From Thermoplasmatota archaeon (GTDB taxonomy: Archaea > Thermoplasmatota > Thermoplasmata > Thermoplasmatales > Thermoplasmataceae): a stretch of 38,740 nt of DNA. The stretch's first letter is position 1; each line of letters starts with the position of its first letter. The stretch lies in assembly GCA_023484105.1 (NCBI GenBank), contig JAMDBD010000012.1, forward strand, positions 1-38,740, read 5' to 3'. Shown here in pieces: positions 18,063 to 26,623 of this stretch. The notes beneath the pieces were generated by a model. That model was given only the letters and a program-made list of their open reading frames with translations. It was not told where the DNA came from and searched no databases. A program made the position numbers and the translations under genes.

Positions 18063-19031
18063 ATGGAGATAGTCAGTGAGGAGGAAGAACCTCCAGATAC
18101 GACTCCTTTTTTAAGAGTAAGGAACATAGAGAGAGCCCTCAAACTAAGAAAATTGTATATAAAATTTGAGGGGACGCATGCGACTGGGACACAGAAAGAC
18201 AGAATTTCCAAGTTACATGCAAGACGGGCAAAAAATCTTGGATACGATACACTTGCCCTGGCATCATGCGGCAATTACGGTGCTTCCATATCATATTACG
18301 CTGAGAAATATGGCCTTGGGAGTGTTGTCGCTGTTCCAAAGGGATATGCCGGCGAGAGAAATGAGGAGATAGAAAGATATGGCTCCAGATTACTGCTTGA
18401 AGATGGCAAATACGAGAATCTTGTCGACATGATGAGGGATTTGAGCAACGACAACTGCTGGTACGATTGCAACCCAGGATCCCAGAATTCATTCGTTGAC
18501 GTGCTTGGTTATGAGGGAATAGCCTTTGAGATAATAGAACAGCTGGGCCATGCACCAAACTTTGTTGCCGTTCCTGTTGGAAACGGAACCACCATGTACG
18601 GCATATATTCTGGATTCAAGCTGGCGTACAGGCAGGGGAGGATTGACAGGATCCCACGGTTCATAGCTGCTTCCACGGAGGGAGGAAATCCAATAGTTCA
18701 TTCGTGGAAGTCAGGCAGCCGGAAGATACTGGATCTCGATCCAGGTTCCATAAGGGAATCAAGATCAAATGAGCCGCTTGTCTCATACCATTCAATAGAC
18801 GGTCAGAAGGCACTGAACGCAATATATGAAAGCAGGGGGTTCGCTGAATACGTAAGTGATTATGAAATGCTCAGCACCTCGATGTTTCTGGAGAGAACAG
18901 AAAGCATTCAGGCTCTTCCCGCATCCTCTTCAGCCATGGCTGCAGCAGTCAGGATTATGAGGAGGTTTGTGGACTACCCGGAATGCGTGGTTGTTCTCAC
19001 AGGAAGGGGAAAGCCGTGGACAACGCAGTGA
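18063..19031 (+). CDS. PLP-dependent lyase/synthase of the threonine synthase-like (fold type II) family
   Basis: A fold-type II pyridoxal-phosphate enzyme. The Schiff-base lysine is K45 in GTQKDRIS, the substrate loop is ASCGNYGAS, the phosphate loop is PVGNGTT (171-177), and the C-terminal end has VVLTGRGKP in the position where threonine synthases have a TGHGxK-type motif. At 322 aa it is shorter than most threonine synthases and lacks their N-terminal extension and zinc-like Cys cluster. Reaction type (beta/gamma replacement or elimination on a Ser/Thr-phosphate-like amino acid) is inferred. It leads an overlapping operon with the DUF1611 and PP-loop genes, which argues for a pathway other than ordinary threonine synthesis. 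Confidence 0.8.
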   Translation: MEIVSEEEEPPDTTPFLRVRNIERALKLRKLYIKFEGTHATGTQKDRISKLHARRAKNLGYDTLALASCGNYGASISYYAEKYGLGSVVAVPKGYAGERNEEIERYGSRLLLEDGKYENLVDMMRDLSNDNCWYDCNPGSQNSFVDVLGYEGIAFEIIEQLGHAPNFVAVPVGNGTTMYGIYSGFKLAYRQGRIDRIPRFIAASTEGGNPIVHSWKSGSRKILDLDPGSIRESRSNEPLVSYHSIDGQKALNAIYESRGFAEYVSDYEMLSTSMFLERTESIQALPASSSAMAAAVRIMRRFVDYPECVVVLTGRGKPWTTQ

Positions 19032-20050
19032 TCCTGAGTGAAAAAGTCTTCGGAACAACGTATGGAAAAACTGCAAACGGCCTTGTCAGGTACGGCACAA
19101 GATTTGTTCCTGTTTCGGTCATAGATTCAAGGCTTGCAGGAAGAGATGCCGGAGAGGTTCTTGAAGGGCGTAGAAAAGGAATTCCCATAGTTAGCTCTGT
19201 TTCTGAATCTCTGCAATACCACCCGAATACACTTGTCGTGGGAATAGCCACCGACGGCGGTTCACTTCCTGCAGAGTACAGGTCTTTTATAAGAGATGCG
19301 ATCAGAAGCGGCCTTAACATTGTGAGCGGTCTTCATGAGTTCCTTTCTGATGACATTGAATTTTCTAGCCTTGCAAGAGAGGCAGGGGTTACCATAACAG
19401 ATGTCAGGAAAATGTACCGGGACTTGAGGATACCATACACGGGAAAAATTGCGGAGGTGAAGTCATTCAAGATCGCAGTGCTTGGAACAGATAGTGCTGT
19501 GGGAAAGCGTACTACTGCTGTATTTCTTAACAGATCAATGAATGCAGCTGGAAGAAAGAGCGTCATGATAGGGACTGGACAGACGGCATGGATGCAGGGA
19601 TTCCCTTACACTGTTGTTATAGATGCTATGATAAATGACTTCATTCCGGGTAATCTTGAGGATGTGGTTTACAGAGCCTGGAAGAATGAGCATCCTGAGT
19701 ACATGTTCCTTGAGGGGCAAGGATCGGTAATGCACCCCGCTTATCCAGGCAGTTTCGAGATTATTGCAGCATGCCGGCCAGATGCCATAATACTTCAGCA
19801 CTCGCCCAGCAGAATTTATTACGACGGGTTCAGCCAGTTCAAGATTGAGCCTATAGAGAAATACATCAAGGTGCTCCAGCTGCTTTCCGGCAAGTCCGTG
19901 ATTGCAGTTGCTCTTAACAGAGAAAACCTCAGTGAGGAATCCTACAGCGCTGAGATGTCATCTCTGCACAAGAGGCTTGGAATACCTGTTTTTGATCCGC
20001 TTTCTGATCTTGGAGATATTACAAAATACATAGAATCCATTTCGAGATGA
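19028..20050 (+). CDS. DUF1611 P-loop protein (COG3367; DgcN-like family)
   Basis: DUF1611 proteins have an N-terminal Rossmann-like domain and a C-terminal P-loop NTPase-like domain; the one studied group (DgcN) acts in bacterial D-glutamate catabolism. Seen: the N-terminal TANGLVRYG, a P-loop-like GTDSAVGKRTTA (about 153-164), GTGQTAWMQG and FLEGQGSVMHPAYPG, and RPDAIILQHSP. I place the start at GTG 19028, which overlaps the upstream stop as GTGA; longer starts at GTG 19016 or ATG 18983 would extend into the PLP gene without conserved sequence. The stop is one base from the ATG of the PP-loop gene. In many genomes this family neighbours a dipeptide epimerase; here the partner is a MurL-like ATPase instead. 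Confidence 0.85.
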   Translation: MILSEKVFGTTYGKTANGLVRYGTRFVPVSVIDSRLAGRDAGEVLEGRRKGIPIVSSVSESLQYHPNTLVVGIATDGGSLPAEYRSFIRDAIRSGLNIVSGLHEFLSDDIEFSSLAREAGVTITDVRKMYRDLRIPYTGKIAEVKSFKIAVLGTDSAVGKRTTAVFLNRSMNAAGRKSVMIGTGQTAWMQGFPYTVVIDAMINDFIPGNLEDVVYRAWKNEHPEYMFLEGQGSVMHPAYPGSFEIIAACRPDAIILQHSPSRIYYDGFSQFKIEPIEKYIKVLQLLSGKSVIAVALNRENLSEESYSAEMSSLHKRLGIPVFDPLSDLGDITKYIESISR

Positions 20051-20051
20051 G

Positions 20052-21476
20052 ATGTCTGATTACCTTTCCAGGATTTCATGTTTCCGTGAGATTTCAGTTT
20101 CTCTGAAAGAGAACAGCCCGCGTCGAATAGTATCGGAAATCAAGTTCGACGGCGATGTCTTCAGGCTGATATTTTCATACAACAGGCGTGTGGAAATACC
20201 AGATGAGAACCTTGCCGGTATGATCTCACTTCTCCCTGTTGTCAACTTTGCACTCTTCACGGATAAAATAATTGCCGACTTCCCATCAGATAGCGTCGAC
20301 AGAAAGTTCATCTCAGAAATGATCAGAATTAACAACATTGAGACTTTTATCAACAGTATTTGCAGAAGAAGATATGAATTCTTCAGGAAAGATTTTCTTC
20401 CTGATGATGGGGATATAAGTCTGGAGAATGCCGTGGGCAGAACCGAAGTTGAATACACAGGCGAAGGCAAAGCTCTGGAAAAATTAAGGGAAAAAACCTC
20501 TGCAAACGGCATGGGTGTCATGCTGTCCGGAGGCAAGGAAAGCCTGCTTACCTTCGGAATGCTGAGAGAAATGGGAATGGATCCGTGGGCGTTATTTTAT
20601 AACGAGTCAGGGGCACACTGGAATCCGGCAATCCCTGTGAACAGGTACATCAGATCCACAGAGAGGGATCTGAAGGTCTGGACTAACACGGACAGGTTAT
20701 ACAGGCGGATGCTGCGAAGCATGAAAATCCTGGATCAGGCGGCAGTTTCTGCTGTTGCAGATACATACCCTATTCAGCTTTTCGTATTTCCAGTGTATCT
20801 GATGGCAGCACTGCCACTGATGCTAACGCAAGGCATAGGAAGAGTTTTCATGGGAAACGAGTTTGACGATCCAAGAGAGATGGTGCCTTACATGGGAATA
20901 TCACACTACTACGGAATATATGATCAGAGTGAGGAGTTCATCATGCGCTTCAACAGTTATCTGTCTGAAAAAGGAATCGCACTCAAACTTCTTTCCGCTC
21001 TCTATCCGGTATCGGCGGCCAAGGTTGAGGAGACTCTGATCAGCCGCTACCATGATCTCTATGTTATGCAAAGATCATGCCATAGCTCAAGAATATCTGG
21101 CGGTGAGATCATTCCATGCGGAAGATGCTCCAAGTGTATCGGGGTAATTTCTCTCATACTGGCAGCAGGCGGCAACCCTGAGGAGATCAACTACAGAAAG
21201 AGTGATATACAATATGCAGAGAAAAGGCTGCTCACAGATAGAATCAGGCTGGATCCGGATGAGGTGAAGTACATAATTTCCAGAATGCACAACCGGGATC
21301 CTGGAGATGCAGGGCATATCGCTGGTTTTCACATACTACCCGGAGAGAAGGAGCTTTACAGCCATCTTAATGCTGAACTGAGAGACGGCTTTGTAGGGAT
21401 TCTCAAGAATTATGTACATGGGGTCTACGAATTAAAGGACCGGGAATGGGTTCAGTCTCCAAAATATTCATTCTGA
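20052..21476 (+). CDS. PP-loop ATPase with C-terminal Cys cluster, MurL-like architecture
   Basis: A 474-aa protein with an N-terminal beta-rich domain (about 1-130), then an adenine-nucleotide-alpha-hydrolase PP-loop SGGKES (159-164), and a C-terminal cysteine set RSCHSS (C343) plus CGRCSKC (C356, C359, C362) resembling the zinc site of QueC-like enzymes. PP-loop enzymes adenylate their substrate. The order (N-terminal domain, SGGK-D/E-S, SCxxS, CGxCxKC) resembles MurL, the ATP-dependent epimerase of the terminal L-Glu in UDP-MurNAc-L-Ala-L-Glu, but these archaea lack murein, so the substrate must differ. The ATG at 20052 follows the DUF1611 stop by one base. Its 3' end overlaps convergent tsr3 by 25 bases. 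QueC-like or tRNA-modifying roles are alternatives. Confidence 0.75.
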   Translation: MSDYLSRISCFREISVSLKENSPRRIVSEIKFDGDVFRLIFSYNRRVEIPDENLAGMISLLPVVNFALFTDKIIADFPSDSVDRKFISEMIRINNIETFINSICRRRYEFFRKDFLPDDGDISLENAVGRTEVEYTGEGKALEKLREKTSANGMGVMLSGGKESLLTFGMLREMGMDPWALFYNESGAHWNPAIPVNRYIRSTERDLKVWTNTDRLYRRMLRSMKILDQAAVSAVADTYPIQLFVFPVYLMAALPLMLTQGIGRVFMGNEFDDPREMVPYMGISHYYGIYDQSEEFIMRFNSYLSEKGIALKLLSALYPVSAAKVEETLISRYHDLYVMQRSCHSSRISGGEIIPCGRCSKCIGVISLILAAGGNPEEINYRKSDIQYAEKRLLTDRIRLDPDEVKYIISRMHNRDPGDAGHIAGFHILPGEKELYSHLNAELRDGFVGILKNYVHGVYELKDREWVQSPKYSF

Positions 21477-21973
21477 ACACGCTCGACGTCATCATCTGTT
21501 TCGCACTTCCCATAGTCGTCAAGAAGAAGTGAATTTGTTTGCAGAAATATCTTGGCCCAGCTAAATTTTGAAAGAACGAATTCTGCATGGTCACGCTCCC
21601 CTACTATCACAAGCGCTGCGGCCAGAGCCTCCACGGAAGATAATATCCCCGGCCTTCCAAAATTGATCTGGTTCACGGGAACAAGTAAAGGCAGCTTTCT
21701 GGCATTTTTAGAGGCAGGATAACCGCCATGGTTTATTCTCTTCCATGAGGTTTCAATCAGGCCAATCCCCTTTTTCAGCACACTCTCCCTGTCAGACGGA
21801 AGCAGAAATCTTGGGGCAAATGGCCACAGCAGGATATGTCTTGTAATCAACGAAGCTGCTGTTTTTTTCGCAAGGTTGAATCTCTGCAGCTTTCGCATGG
21901 TCGATCTTTTCGGATCGTCAAGTCTGGCATCCACGAAATAGATCCTGACCGGAAAGGTGGATAAATCAGGCAA
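21452..21973 (-). CDS. tsr3: rRNA aminocarboxypropyltransferase Tsr3 (DUF367)
   Basis: Transfers the 3-amino-3-carboxypropyl group of SAM to a pseudouridine of small-subunit rRNA, a late ribosome maturation step in archaea and eukaryotes. Family marks: VDARLDDPKRSTMRKLQRF near the start, LIETSWKR (the DCSW region), and VNQINFGRPGILSSVEALAA, then FSWAKIFLQTNSLLLDDY. Length (173 aa) is normal. The start is a TTG at 21973, supported by the Shine-Dalgarno aaggagtga about 10 bases before it, which lies across the cobQ stop; no ATG or GTG is available before the conserved region. Cotranscribed behind cobQ. Confidence 0.88.
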   Translation of the reverse strand: MPDLSTFPVRIYFVDARLDDPKRSTMRKLQRFNLAKKTAASLITRHILLWPFAPRFLLPSDRESVLKKGIGLIETSWKRINHGGYPASKNARKLPLLVPVNQINFGRPGILSSVEALAAALVIVGERDHAEFVLSKFSWAKIFLQTNSLLLDDYGKCETDDDVERVQNEYFGD

Positions 21974-21980
21974 AACCAGG

Positions 21981-23414
21981 TCACTCCTTCAGAAATGCAA
22001 CTATTCCAGACATATCTACGTTTCTGGCAAATACCTCAGAGGACTTTGAAATTGCACTGTTCAGGATAGATGCATAGTCATTTTCTGGAGACTTTCCGGT
22101 AATGGCTTTGAACACCCGAGGGTCTTCAAGTAGGGAATGAATGTTTGTGCCGAAGATATTGCCATCTGCACTCACAGATCCCTCATAACCATATTCAGTC
22201 TCAAGGAAATGTCTTTCAGAATTTTTGTCAAGCCTGCCGTACCTGATCTCATATCCAACTGAATAATCCAGGCCATGGCTGGAAGGAAACCTGTATCTCA
22301 CTGTTCTTACAGTCTTCTTTCTTGAGTATGTGAACTCGCATTTCAGAAGACCAAGGCCCGGGAAGTGATCAACTGGCGACTGCACGTGGTAAGGATCAGA
22401 AATGCCTGATGACAGGATCTGGTATCCTCCACATATCCCAAGTATCTTTTTGCCGGATCTTGCAGCTTCAAGAATCATGGAGTCAATTCCGTACTGCCTC
22501 ATATACTTAAGATCCATATACACATTCTTTGATCCAGGCAGCACTATCAGATCAGATCGTGATATCGGTGATAGATTCCTGTGTGTGGCATAACATATGC
22601 CGTTTCCTGAGAGCAGCAGAGGATCAAGGTCGCTGTAATTTTCCATGTACGGATACCTGACAACGGAAATTTCGCTGCCACATCTCTCTGAGCGGTAATC
22701 CAGCAAATCCTCTCCCGGCAGATGCAGATCCTCCATAAATGGAAGTACCCCAATAACCCTGGCATTTACCAGCCTTTCCAGTTTATGGATACCTGGCTTC
22801 AGAACCTCAGGATCGCCACGCATCATGTTTATTATCATCCATCTGAGGGATTTGGGATTCCTCATTAGAAGAGCATTTCCAAGCAGCGATCCGAACACCC
22901 CTCCGGGATCGACATTTCCCACAAGAAGTGAGGCGGAAAAACTTCTTCCTGTCATGTATGAATTGCTTAGATCCTCTCCGCCCATATTTATTTCAGAAGG
23001 GCTGCCGGAACCCTCAGATACTATCACGCTGAATTGCGATGAGAGTCTTCTCAGCGATCTGTCAACCACGTTCCTGCCGTATGTGGAAATGAACATCCTT
23101 ATCTCATCCCATGTCAGACTTCCCCTGGACTTTCCCAGGACTATAAGTTGTGCCTTCCCGAAAGGCTCAGGCTTGATGAGAAACGGGCTAACGTACGGAG
23201 ATGGATCAGTGCCGCTCGAAAGGCACTGAAGCCACTGTGCCCTCGGAATTTCAAATCCACCATCCAGAGCAACGGAATTCAGGGATATATTCACGGCCTT
23301 GAATGGAGATACATGAAAACCCATTTCGGAAAGATTTTTGCACAGATTCATGGCAACAAGGCTTTTCCCGGCACCCGACATCGTCCCCAGTACATTCAGG
23401 ATCTTTGTGTGCAA
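21981..23414 (-). CDS. cobQ: Cobyric acid synthase (CobQ/CbiP)
   Basis: Amidates four carboxyl groups of adenosyl-cobyrinic acid a,c-diamide to cobyric acid, using glutamine and ATP. Domains: a DTB-synthetase-like ATPase (LGTMSGAGKSLVAMNLC near the start, then INMGGEDLSN and VGNVDPGGVFGS) and a triad GATase-like domain with LGICGGYQIL (nucleophile C328) and a C-terminal GTNIHSLLED. Length is 477 aa, normal. The start is TTG 23414, since no ATG or GTG precedes the P-loop closely in frame. Upstream ATGs at 23472 and 23466 open a different frame (see findings). No other cobalamin-ring genes are nearby, but a BtuFCD-like transporter follows upstream, suggesting salvage linked to uptake. Confidence 0.92.
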   Translation of the reverse strand: MHTKILNVLGTMSGAGKSLVAMNLCKNLSEMGFHVSPFKAVNISLNSVALDGGFEIPRAQWLQCLSSGTDPSPYVSPFLIKPEPFGKAQLIVLGKSRGSLTWDEIRMFISTYGRNVVDRSLRRLSSQFSVIVSEGSGSPSEINMGGEDLSNSYMTGRSFSASLLVGNVDPGGVFGSLLGNALLMRNPKSLRWMIINMMRGDPEVLKPGIHKLERLVNARVIGVLPFMEDLHLPGEDLLDYRSERCGSEISVVRYPYMENYSDLDPLLLSGNGICYATHRNLSPISRSDLIVLPGSKNVYMDLKYMRQYGIDSMILEAARSGKKILGICGGYQILSSGISDPYHVQSPVDHFPGLGLLKCEFTYSRKKTVRTVRYRFPSSHGLDYSVGYEIRYGRLDKNSERHFLETEYGYEGSVSADGNIFGTNIHSLLEDPRVFKAITGKSPENDYASILNSAISKSSEVFARNVDMSGIVAFLKE

Positions 23415-23492
23415 CTGCCAGTTTGAATGCGTTTATCCTTATGAAACTATCTTCACAAACCTTCATCTGCATTTCAAGAAAAAGAACTAACA

Positions 23493-23504
23493 GTTTATAT
23501 ATAC
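23493..23504. promoter_or_regulatory. Symmetrical TATA element between cobQ and a small membrane protein
   Basis: The core gtttatatatac is nearly symmetrical and is the sole TATA candidate in the gap. It is about 30 bases from the plus-strand ATG at 23531 and would give a minus-strand start near 23468-23472. Confidence 0.45.
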
Positions 23505-23530
23505 ATCAGAACATATAGAACGGTAAAAAT

Positions 23531-23737
23531 ATGGCATCACTGACGGTGAAGCAGACCAATCTGATCATAGCACTGATAGGGGTAGTGTTACTGGTAGTAT
23601 CCATCTTTTTCCTGCAGGGAGGAATCACAATACACATCACAACAATGTTTTATGTAAGGCTCCTCCTTATACTGATAGGAATAGCCCTCATCGCAATCGC
23701 TGCAGGATACGGCAGATTCAGAAAGAAATCTTCATAA
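23531..23737 (+). CDS. Small two-helix membrane protein (68 aa)
   Basis: Two membrane helices (about 11-29, LIIALIGVVLLVVSIFFL, and 43-60, LLLILIGIALIAIAAGYG) joined by a short polar loop, with a basic tail RFRKKSS. Such hairpin proteins can be stress or transporter-accessory proteins, but I do not recognise this one. ATG start about 30 bases after a TATA-like element, so leaderless expression is likely. The end overlaps the ABC ATPase gene by 6 bases in convergent orientation. Confidence 0.7.
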   Translation: MASLTVKQTNLIIALIGVVLLVVSIFFLQGGITIHITTMFYVRLLLILIGIALIAIAAGYGRFRKKSS

Positions 23738-24469
23738 ATAATAAGCAAATCTTCTTCCTTCCGGAGAATCATATCTCATAAATTTTATTCCGAAGGTCTT
23801 TTCCAGATTTTCCTCAGTCACCACATCATCCTTGCGGCCGAAGGCAATACACCCTCCTGACCTCATCATGCAGACTGAGTCGGAATACCTGTAAAGCATG
23901 CTTATATCATGGAGAACGGCAACAATGCTTTTCCCCTGTTGCTTGAGATCATCAATTATCCTGAACATAAGTGTTTCCCTGTCAGGATCCAGGAATGTGG
24001 AGGGTTCGTCAAGAAGCATGATTTCAGATCCCTGCAGGATGGTTGCAGCAAGCATGACCATTCTCCTCTCCCCTCCGCTCAGCGTGTTGAAATCTCTATA
24101 TTTGAATTGAGAGATTCTGCACATCTCAAGGACTTCATCCACGGTGTTCTTGTTTTCAGGGTTTGAATAGCATGCAGTCCGCATTATGTCATCAACAGAA
24201 AGGGCAAAAGGCGCCGGGATATCCTGAACCATAAGCGAAACCTTTCTTGCAACAGCCTCTCTTCTCATGGTTGAAATGTCCTTTCCGTCAATTCTTACGG
24301 AACCGGTGTCCGGTCTCAGCAAGCCACAGATCACTCTGAGCAGGGTAGATTTTCCAGATCCGTTTGGTCCAATTATTCCAAGCATTTCTCCACCGGAAAG
24401 GGATATTGAATCCACATGCAGCCTGAAATTTCCCCTGGAAACAGAAACATTGTCCACGCTAAGCGGCAT
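23732..24469 (-). CDS. ABC transporter ATPase, FecE/BtuD family (vitamin B12 or iron chelate)
   Basis: Energy-coupling subunit of a type II importer. Walker A is GPNGSGKST, the signature is LSGGERR, Walker B is IMLLDEPSTF, and the H-loop is VLHD. I chose the ATG at 24469, preceded by gagaggtg; a GTG two codons earlier (24475) is possible. It overlaps the permease stop, so the three genes for binding protein, permease and ATPase form one operon. The closest described relatives carry cobalamin, haem or siderophores. Adjacency to cobQ favours a corrinoid, by inference. Confidence 0.9.
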   Translation of the reverse strand: MPLSVDNVSVSRGNFRLHVDSISLSGGEMLGIIGPNGSGKSTLLRVICGLLRPDTGSVRIDGKDISTMRREAVARKVSLMVQDIPAPFALSVDDIMRTACYSNPENKNTVDEVLEMCRISQFKYRDFNTLSGGERRMVMLAATILQGSEIMLLDEPSTFLDPDRETLMFRIIDDLKQQGKSIVAVLHDISMLYRYSDSVCMMRSGGCIAFGRKDDVVTEENLEKTFGIKFMRYDSPEGRRFAYYL

Positions 24470-25520
24470 AGGCACCTCTCGATATTCTTGTCAGCAGGTA
24501 TATGAAGAACGGTGCACCTATCATACCTGTGATTATTCCTATGGGAAGCACTTCCTGCGAGATCACCACATTCGCTATATCCTCACATATCATCAGAAAT
24601 ATTGCACCGATTATTGCTGATCCAGCTATTGCAACCCTGTTTGACCCTCCAAAAATTATCCTTGCCATATGGGGGACGATAAGCCCTACAAATCCAATCA
24701 GACCTGTAAATGAAACTGAAACTGAGGTGGAAAAGGTCACGAGCATTATGAGAGCAAGCTTGGTCCGCTCCACATTAACACCAACTGAAGCCGCATACTC
24801 TTCACCAAGCTGCAGAGAATCCATCTCTTTCCAGTAAAGTGCAGAGGCGAACATTGAGAGAAAATTTACGGATAGAAGAATTGTAATGTCAGTCCATGTC
24901 AGCTGGCTCAGGGAACCCATCAGCCAGAAATATATGGAGCTCTGCAGCCTCAGATTTGAATATATGACATATGCAACTATGGAGGAAACAAAAAGCGAAA
25001 TAGCTATTCCAGTCAGCAGAAGATAGGTAAGAGGAACCCTGCCTTTCCTGAAGGAACTCATGTATACAACCATAACTGTGACAACGGAGAACATGAAGGC
25101 AAAAAGAGGAAGTGTGTAGAGACCAGCAATCATTATACCCAGATCAAGCGCGATAACGGCTCCCAGTGCAGCACCGCTTGAAACACCGATGATGTAAGGC
25201 TCTGTTATAGGGTTCCTGAAAACACTCTGAACCACAGCACCTCCTACTGCAAGTGTGGAACCGACTATCAGTGCACCTATTATTTCAGGTTCCCGAAGCA
25301 GAACGACTATCTCCCACTCAACTCCGGACCTTGGAAAAGCATTGGACCATGGAAAGATCTGCTCCTCTACAATTCTAATGATATTCATATATGGAATTTT
25401 TACAGGGCCGATAAAGAGAGAAAAAGTTAAAATCAGAAAAAGGGCGATTAAAGATGCCAGCCACTTTAGAATTCCAGTGGCTTTCAGCATGCTTTTATTT
25501 TCGCTCCTTGTCTCATCCAA
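24459..25520 (-). CDS. FecCD/BtuC-family ABC transporter permease
   Basis: A permease of about ten membrane helices. Seen: AVGGAVVQSVFRNPITEPYIIGVSSGAALGA (family hallmark; positions about 83-113 from the longest start), SLQLGEEYAASVGVNVERTK (the EAA-like coupling region), and GLIGFVGLIVPHMARIIFG near the end. Length is about 353 aa. The start is uncertain: TTG 25520 directly follows the stop of the binding protein with ggtggt before it; longer TTG 25550 and shorter ATG 25490 are alternatives. The cargo is inferred to be a corrinoid or ferric chelate. Confidence 0.9.
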   Translation of the reverse strand: MDETRSENKSMLKATGILKWLASLIALFLILTFSLFIGPVKIPYMNIIRIVEEQIFPWSNAFPRSGVEWEIVVLLREPEIIGALIVGSTLAVGGAVVQSVFRNPITEPYIIGVSSGAALGAVIALDLGIMIAGLYTLPLFAFMFSVVTVMVVYMSSFRKGRVPLTYLLLTGIAISLFVSSIVAYVIYSNLRLQSSIYFWLMGSLSQLTWTDITILLSVNFLSMFASALYWKEMDSLQLGEEYAASVGVNVERTKLALIMLVTFSTSVSVSFTGLIGFVGLIVPHMARIIFGGSNRVAIAGSAIIGAIFLMICEDIANVVISQEVLPIGIITGMIGAPFFIYLLTRISRGAYAA

Positions 25521-25521
25521 T

Positions 25522-26511
25522 CTACCACCCTGTGGTGGGTGGATACGCAAGGTTTATCGGGAATGATGGTAGATAATGCATTATCAGCGGGTTTGAGGTT
25601 ATCTCTATCAGCCATGCCACCGCATAAATAACCCTGAAATCCGGCTCATCAAAGAAGTTATCGTTGAATACTGTATATATCTGCTGTGGAGATGACAAAT
25701 ACGCGTTTGTCTCATTGAAAGGTGCTACATTAACTGCTGATTCAGGGACGTACTGATCAAGCAGTATGATGTCAGGAGATGAATTGGCTACCACTTCGGG
25801 GTTAATTGTGTAATATCCGCTCTGCGTGGCAATATTTTTCAGATGCGCCACGTTGAAATAGTCCTGGAAGAAGGTGTTGTTTCCGGCTGTCCAGTCACCG
25901 CCATAGTTGTCGAGGAAATAGAAAACTGTCTTTTCCTGTGACGGTGTTATGTTAGCAGTGCTGTTTTCCATTATGCCAAGAGACTCTTGCATCCAGTTAA
26001 CAACAAGCGTTGCGTTGTGGTAGCATCCAGTGAGATTCCCAAGCATAAGAGTCTCTGACTCAATCTGCTTAAATGAATTCGGGTTGTCAAGTATGAATGG
26101 GATCTTCAGCGTGTTGTTAATGTACTGGCCATAAGATGGAACAGTGGCACCATACCCCAGCACAACCTGGGGAGACAGGTTGACAAGCTCCTCATAGTTG
26201 ACTCCGTATGCATTTCCGAGATTTGGAAGCGTCTCGTTCGGAGGATAGCTGTCGAACTCGTTCCCGCCAACGAGATATTTGTACGCACCAATGGCATAGA
26301 GCGTTGCCGTGGCTGACGGATCAAGGCTCACAATTCTCGTAACAGGTTTGAAAAAGTAAAACGTATTACCTGCAGCATCCACGATCTTTATTTCATGTAT
26401 ACTGGCTGAACTTGGCTGAGTACTGTTATGTGGCAGATATGCTGCATAAAGGCTTAGTCCGGCAACAATCATTACTGCGGCTATCAGAATCGCAATCATC
26501 CTCTTGTCCAT
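25522..26511 (-). CDS. Membrane-anchored substrate-binding protein (BtuF/FhuD type)
   Basis: A TroA-superfamily binding protein delivering substrate to the adjacent permease. It has an N-terminal hydrophobic anchor (about 5-26, MIAILIAAVMIVAGLSLYAA) without a lipobox Cys, as usual in Thermoplasmatales. Conserved pieces: RIVSLDPSATATLYAIGA, VVLGYGATVP, and PDIILLDQYVP. Length is 329 aa with many N-x-S/T sites. It is the promoter-proximal gene of the operon; a minus-strand TATA-like ggatatatgc lies near 26555. Corrinoid, haem or siderophore binding cannot be told apart by eye. Confidence 0.85.
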   Translation of the reverse strand: MDKRMIAILIAAVMIVAGLSLYAAYLPHNSTQPSSASIHEIKIVDAAGNTFYFFKPVTRIVSLDPSATATLYAIGAYKYLVGGNEFDSYPPNETLPNLGNAYGVNYEELVNLSPQVVLGYGATVPSYGQYINNTLKIPFILDNPNSFKQIESETLMLGNLTGCYHNATLVVNWMQESLGIMENSTANITPSQEKTVFYFLDNYGGDWTAGNNTFFQDYFNVAHLKNIATQSGYYTINPEVVANSSPDIILLDQYVPESAVNVAPFNETNAYLSSPQQIYTVFNDNFFDEPDFRVIYAVAWLIEITSNPLIMHYLPSFPINLAYPPTTGW

Positions 26512-26598
26512 GATACATCACGCAAATTAACTTGACATCTGTAAAAATTACTTGCATATATCCTTTTCTATCTCATGCTTCAGGCGATCAAGAAAAAC

Positions 26599-26607
26599 TT
26601 TATATCG
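26599..26607 (+). promoter_or_regulatory. TATA box of the SRP RNA gene
   Basis: The sequence tttatatc, centred about 25 bases before the inferred 5' end at 26624, is the classical archaeal promoter spacing for a stable RNA. Confidence 0.6.
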
Positions 26608-26623
26608 AGTTTAAATGCTCACT

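Noticed and set aside
23251-23472. 73-aa frame as an independent gene upstream of cobQ
   Set aside because: It overlaps the cobQ ATPase region out of frame and its C-terminal part is Cys-rich shadow sequence; kept only as a possible leader issue in findings.
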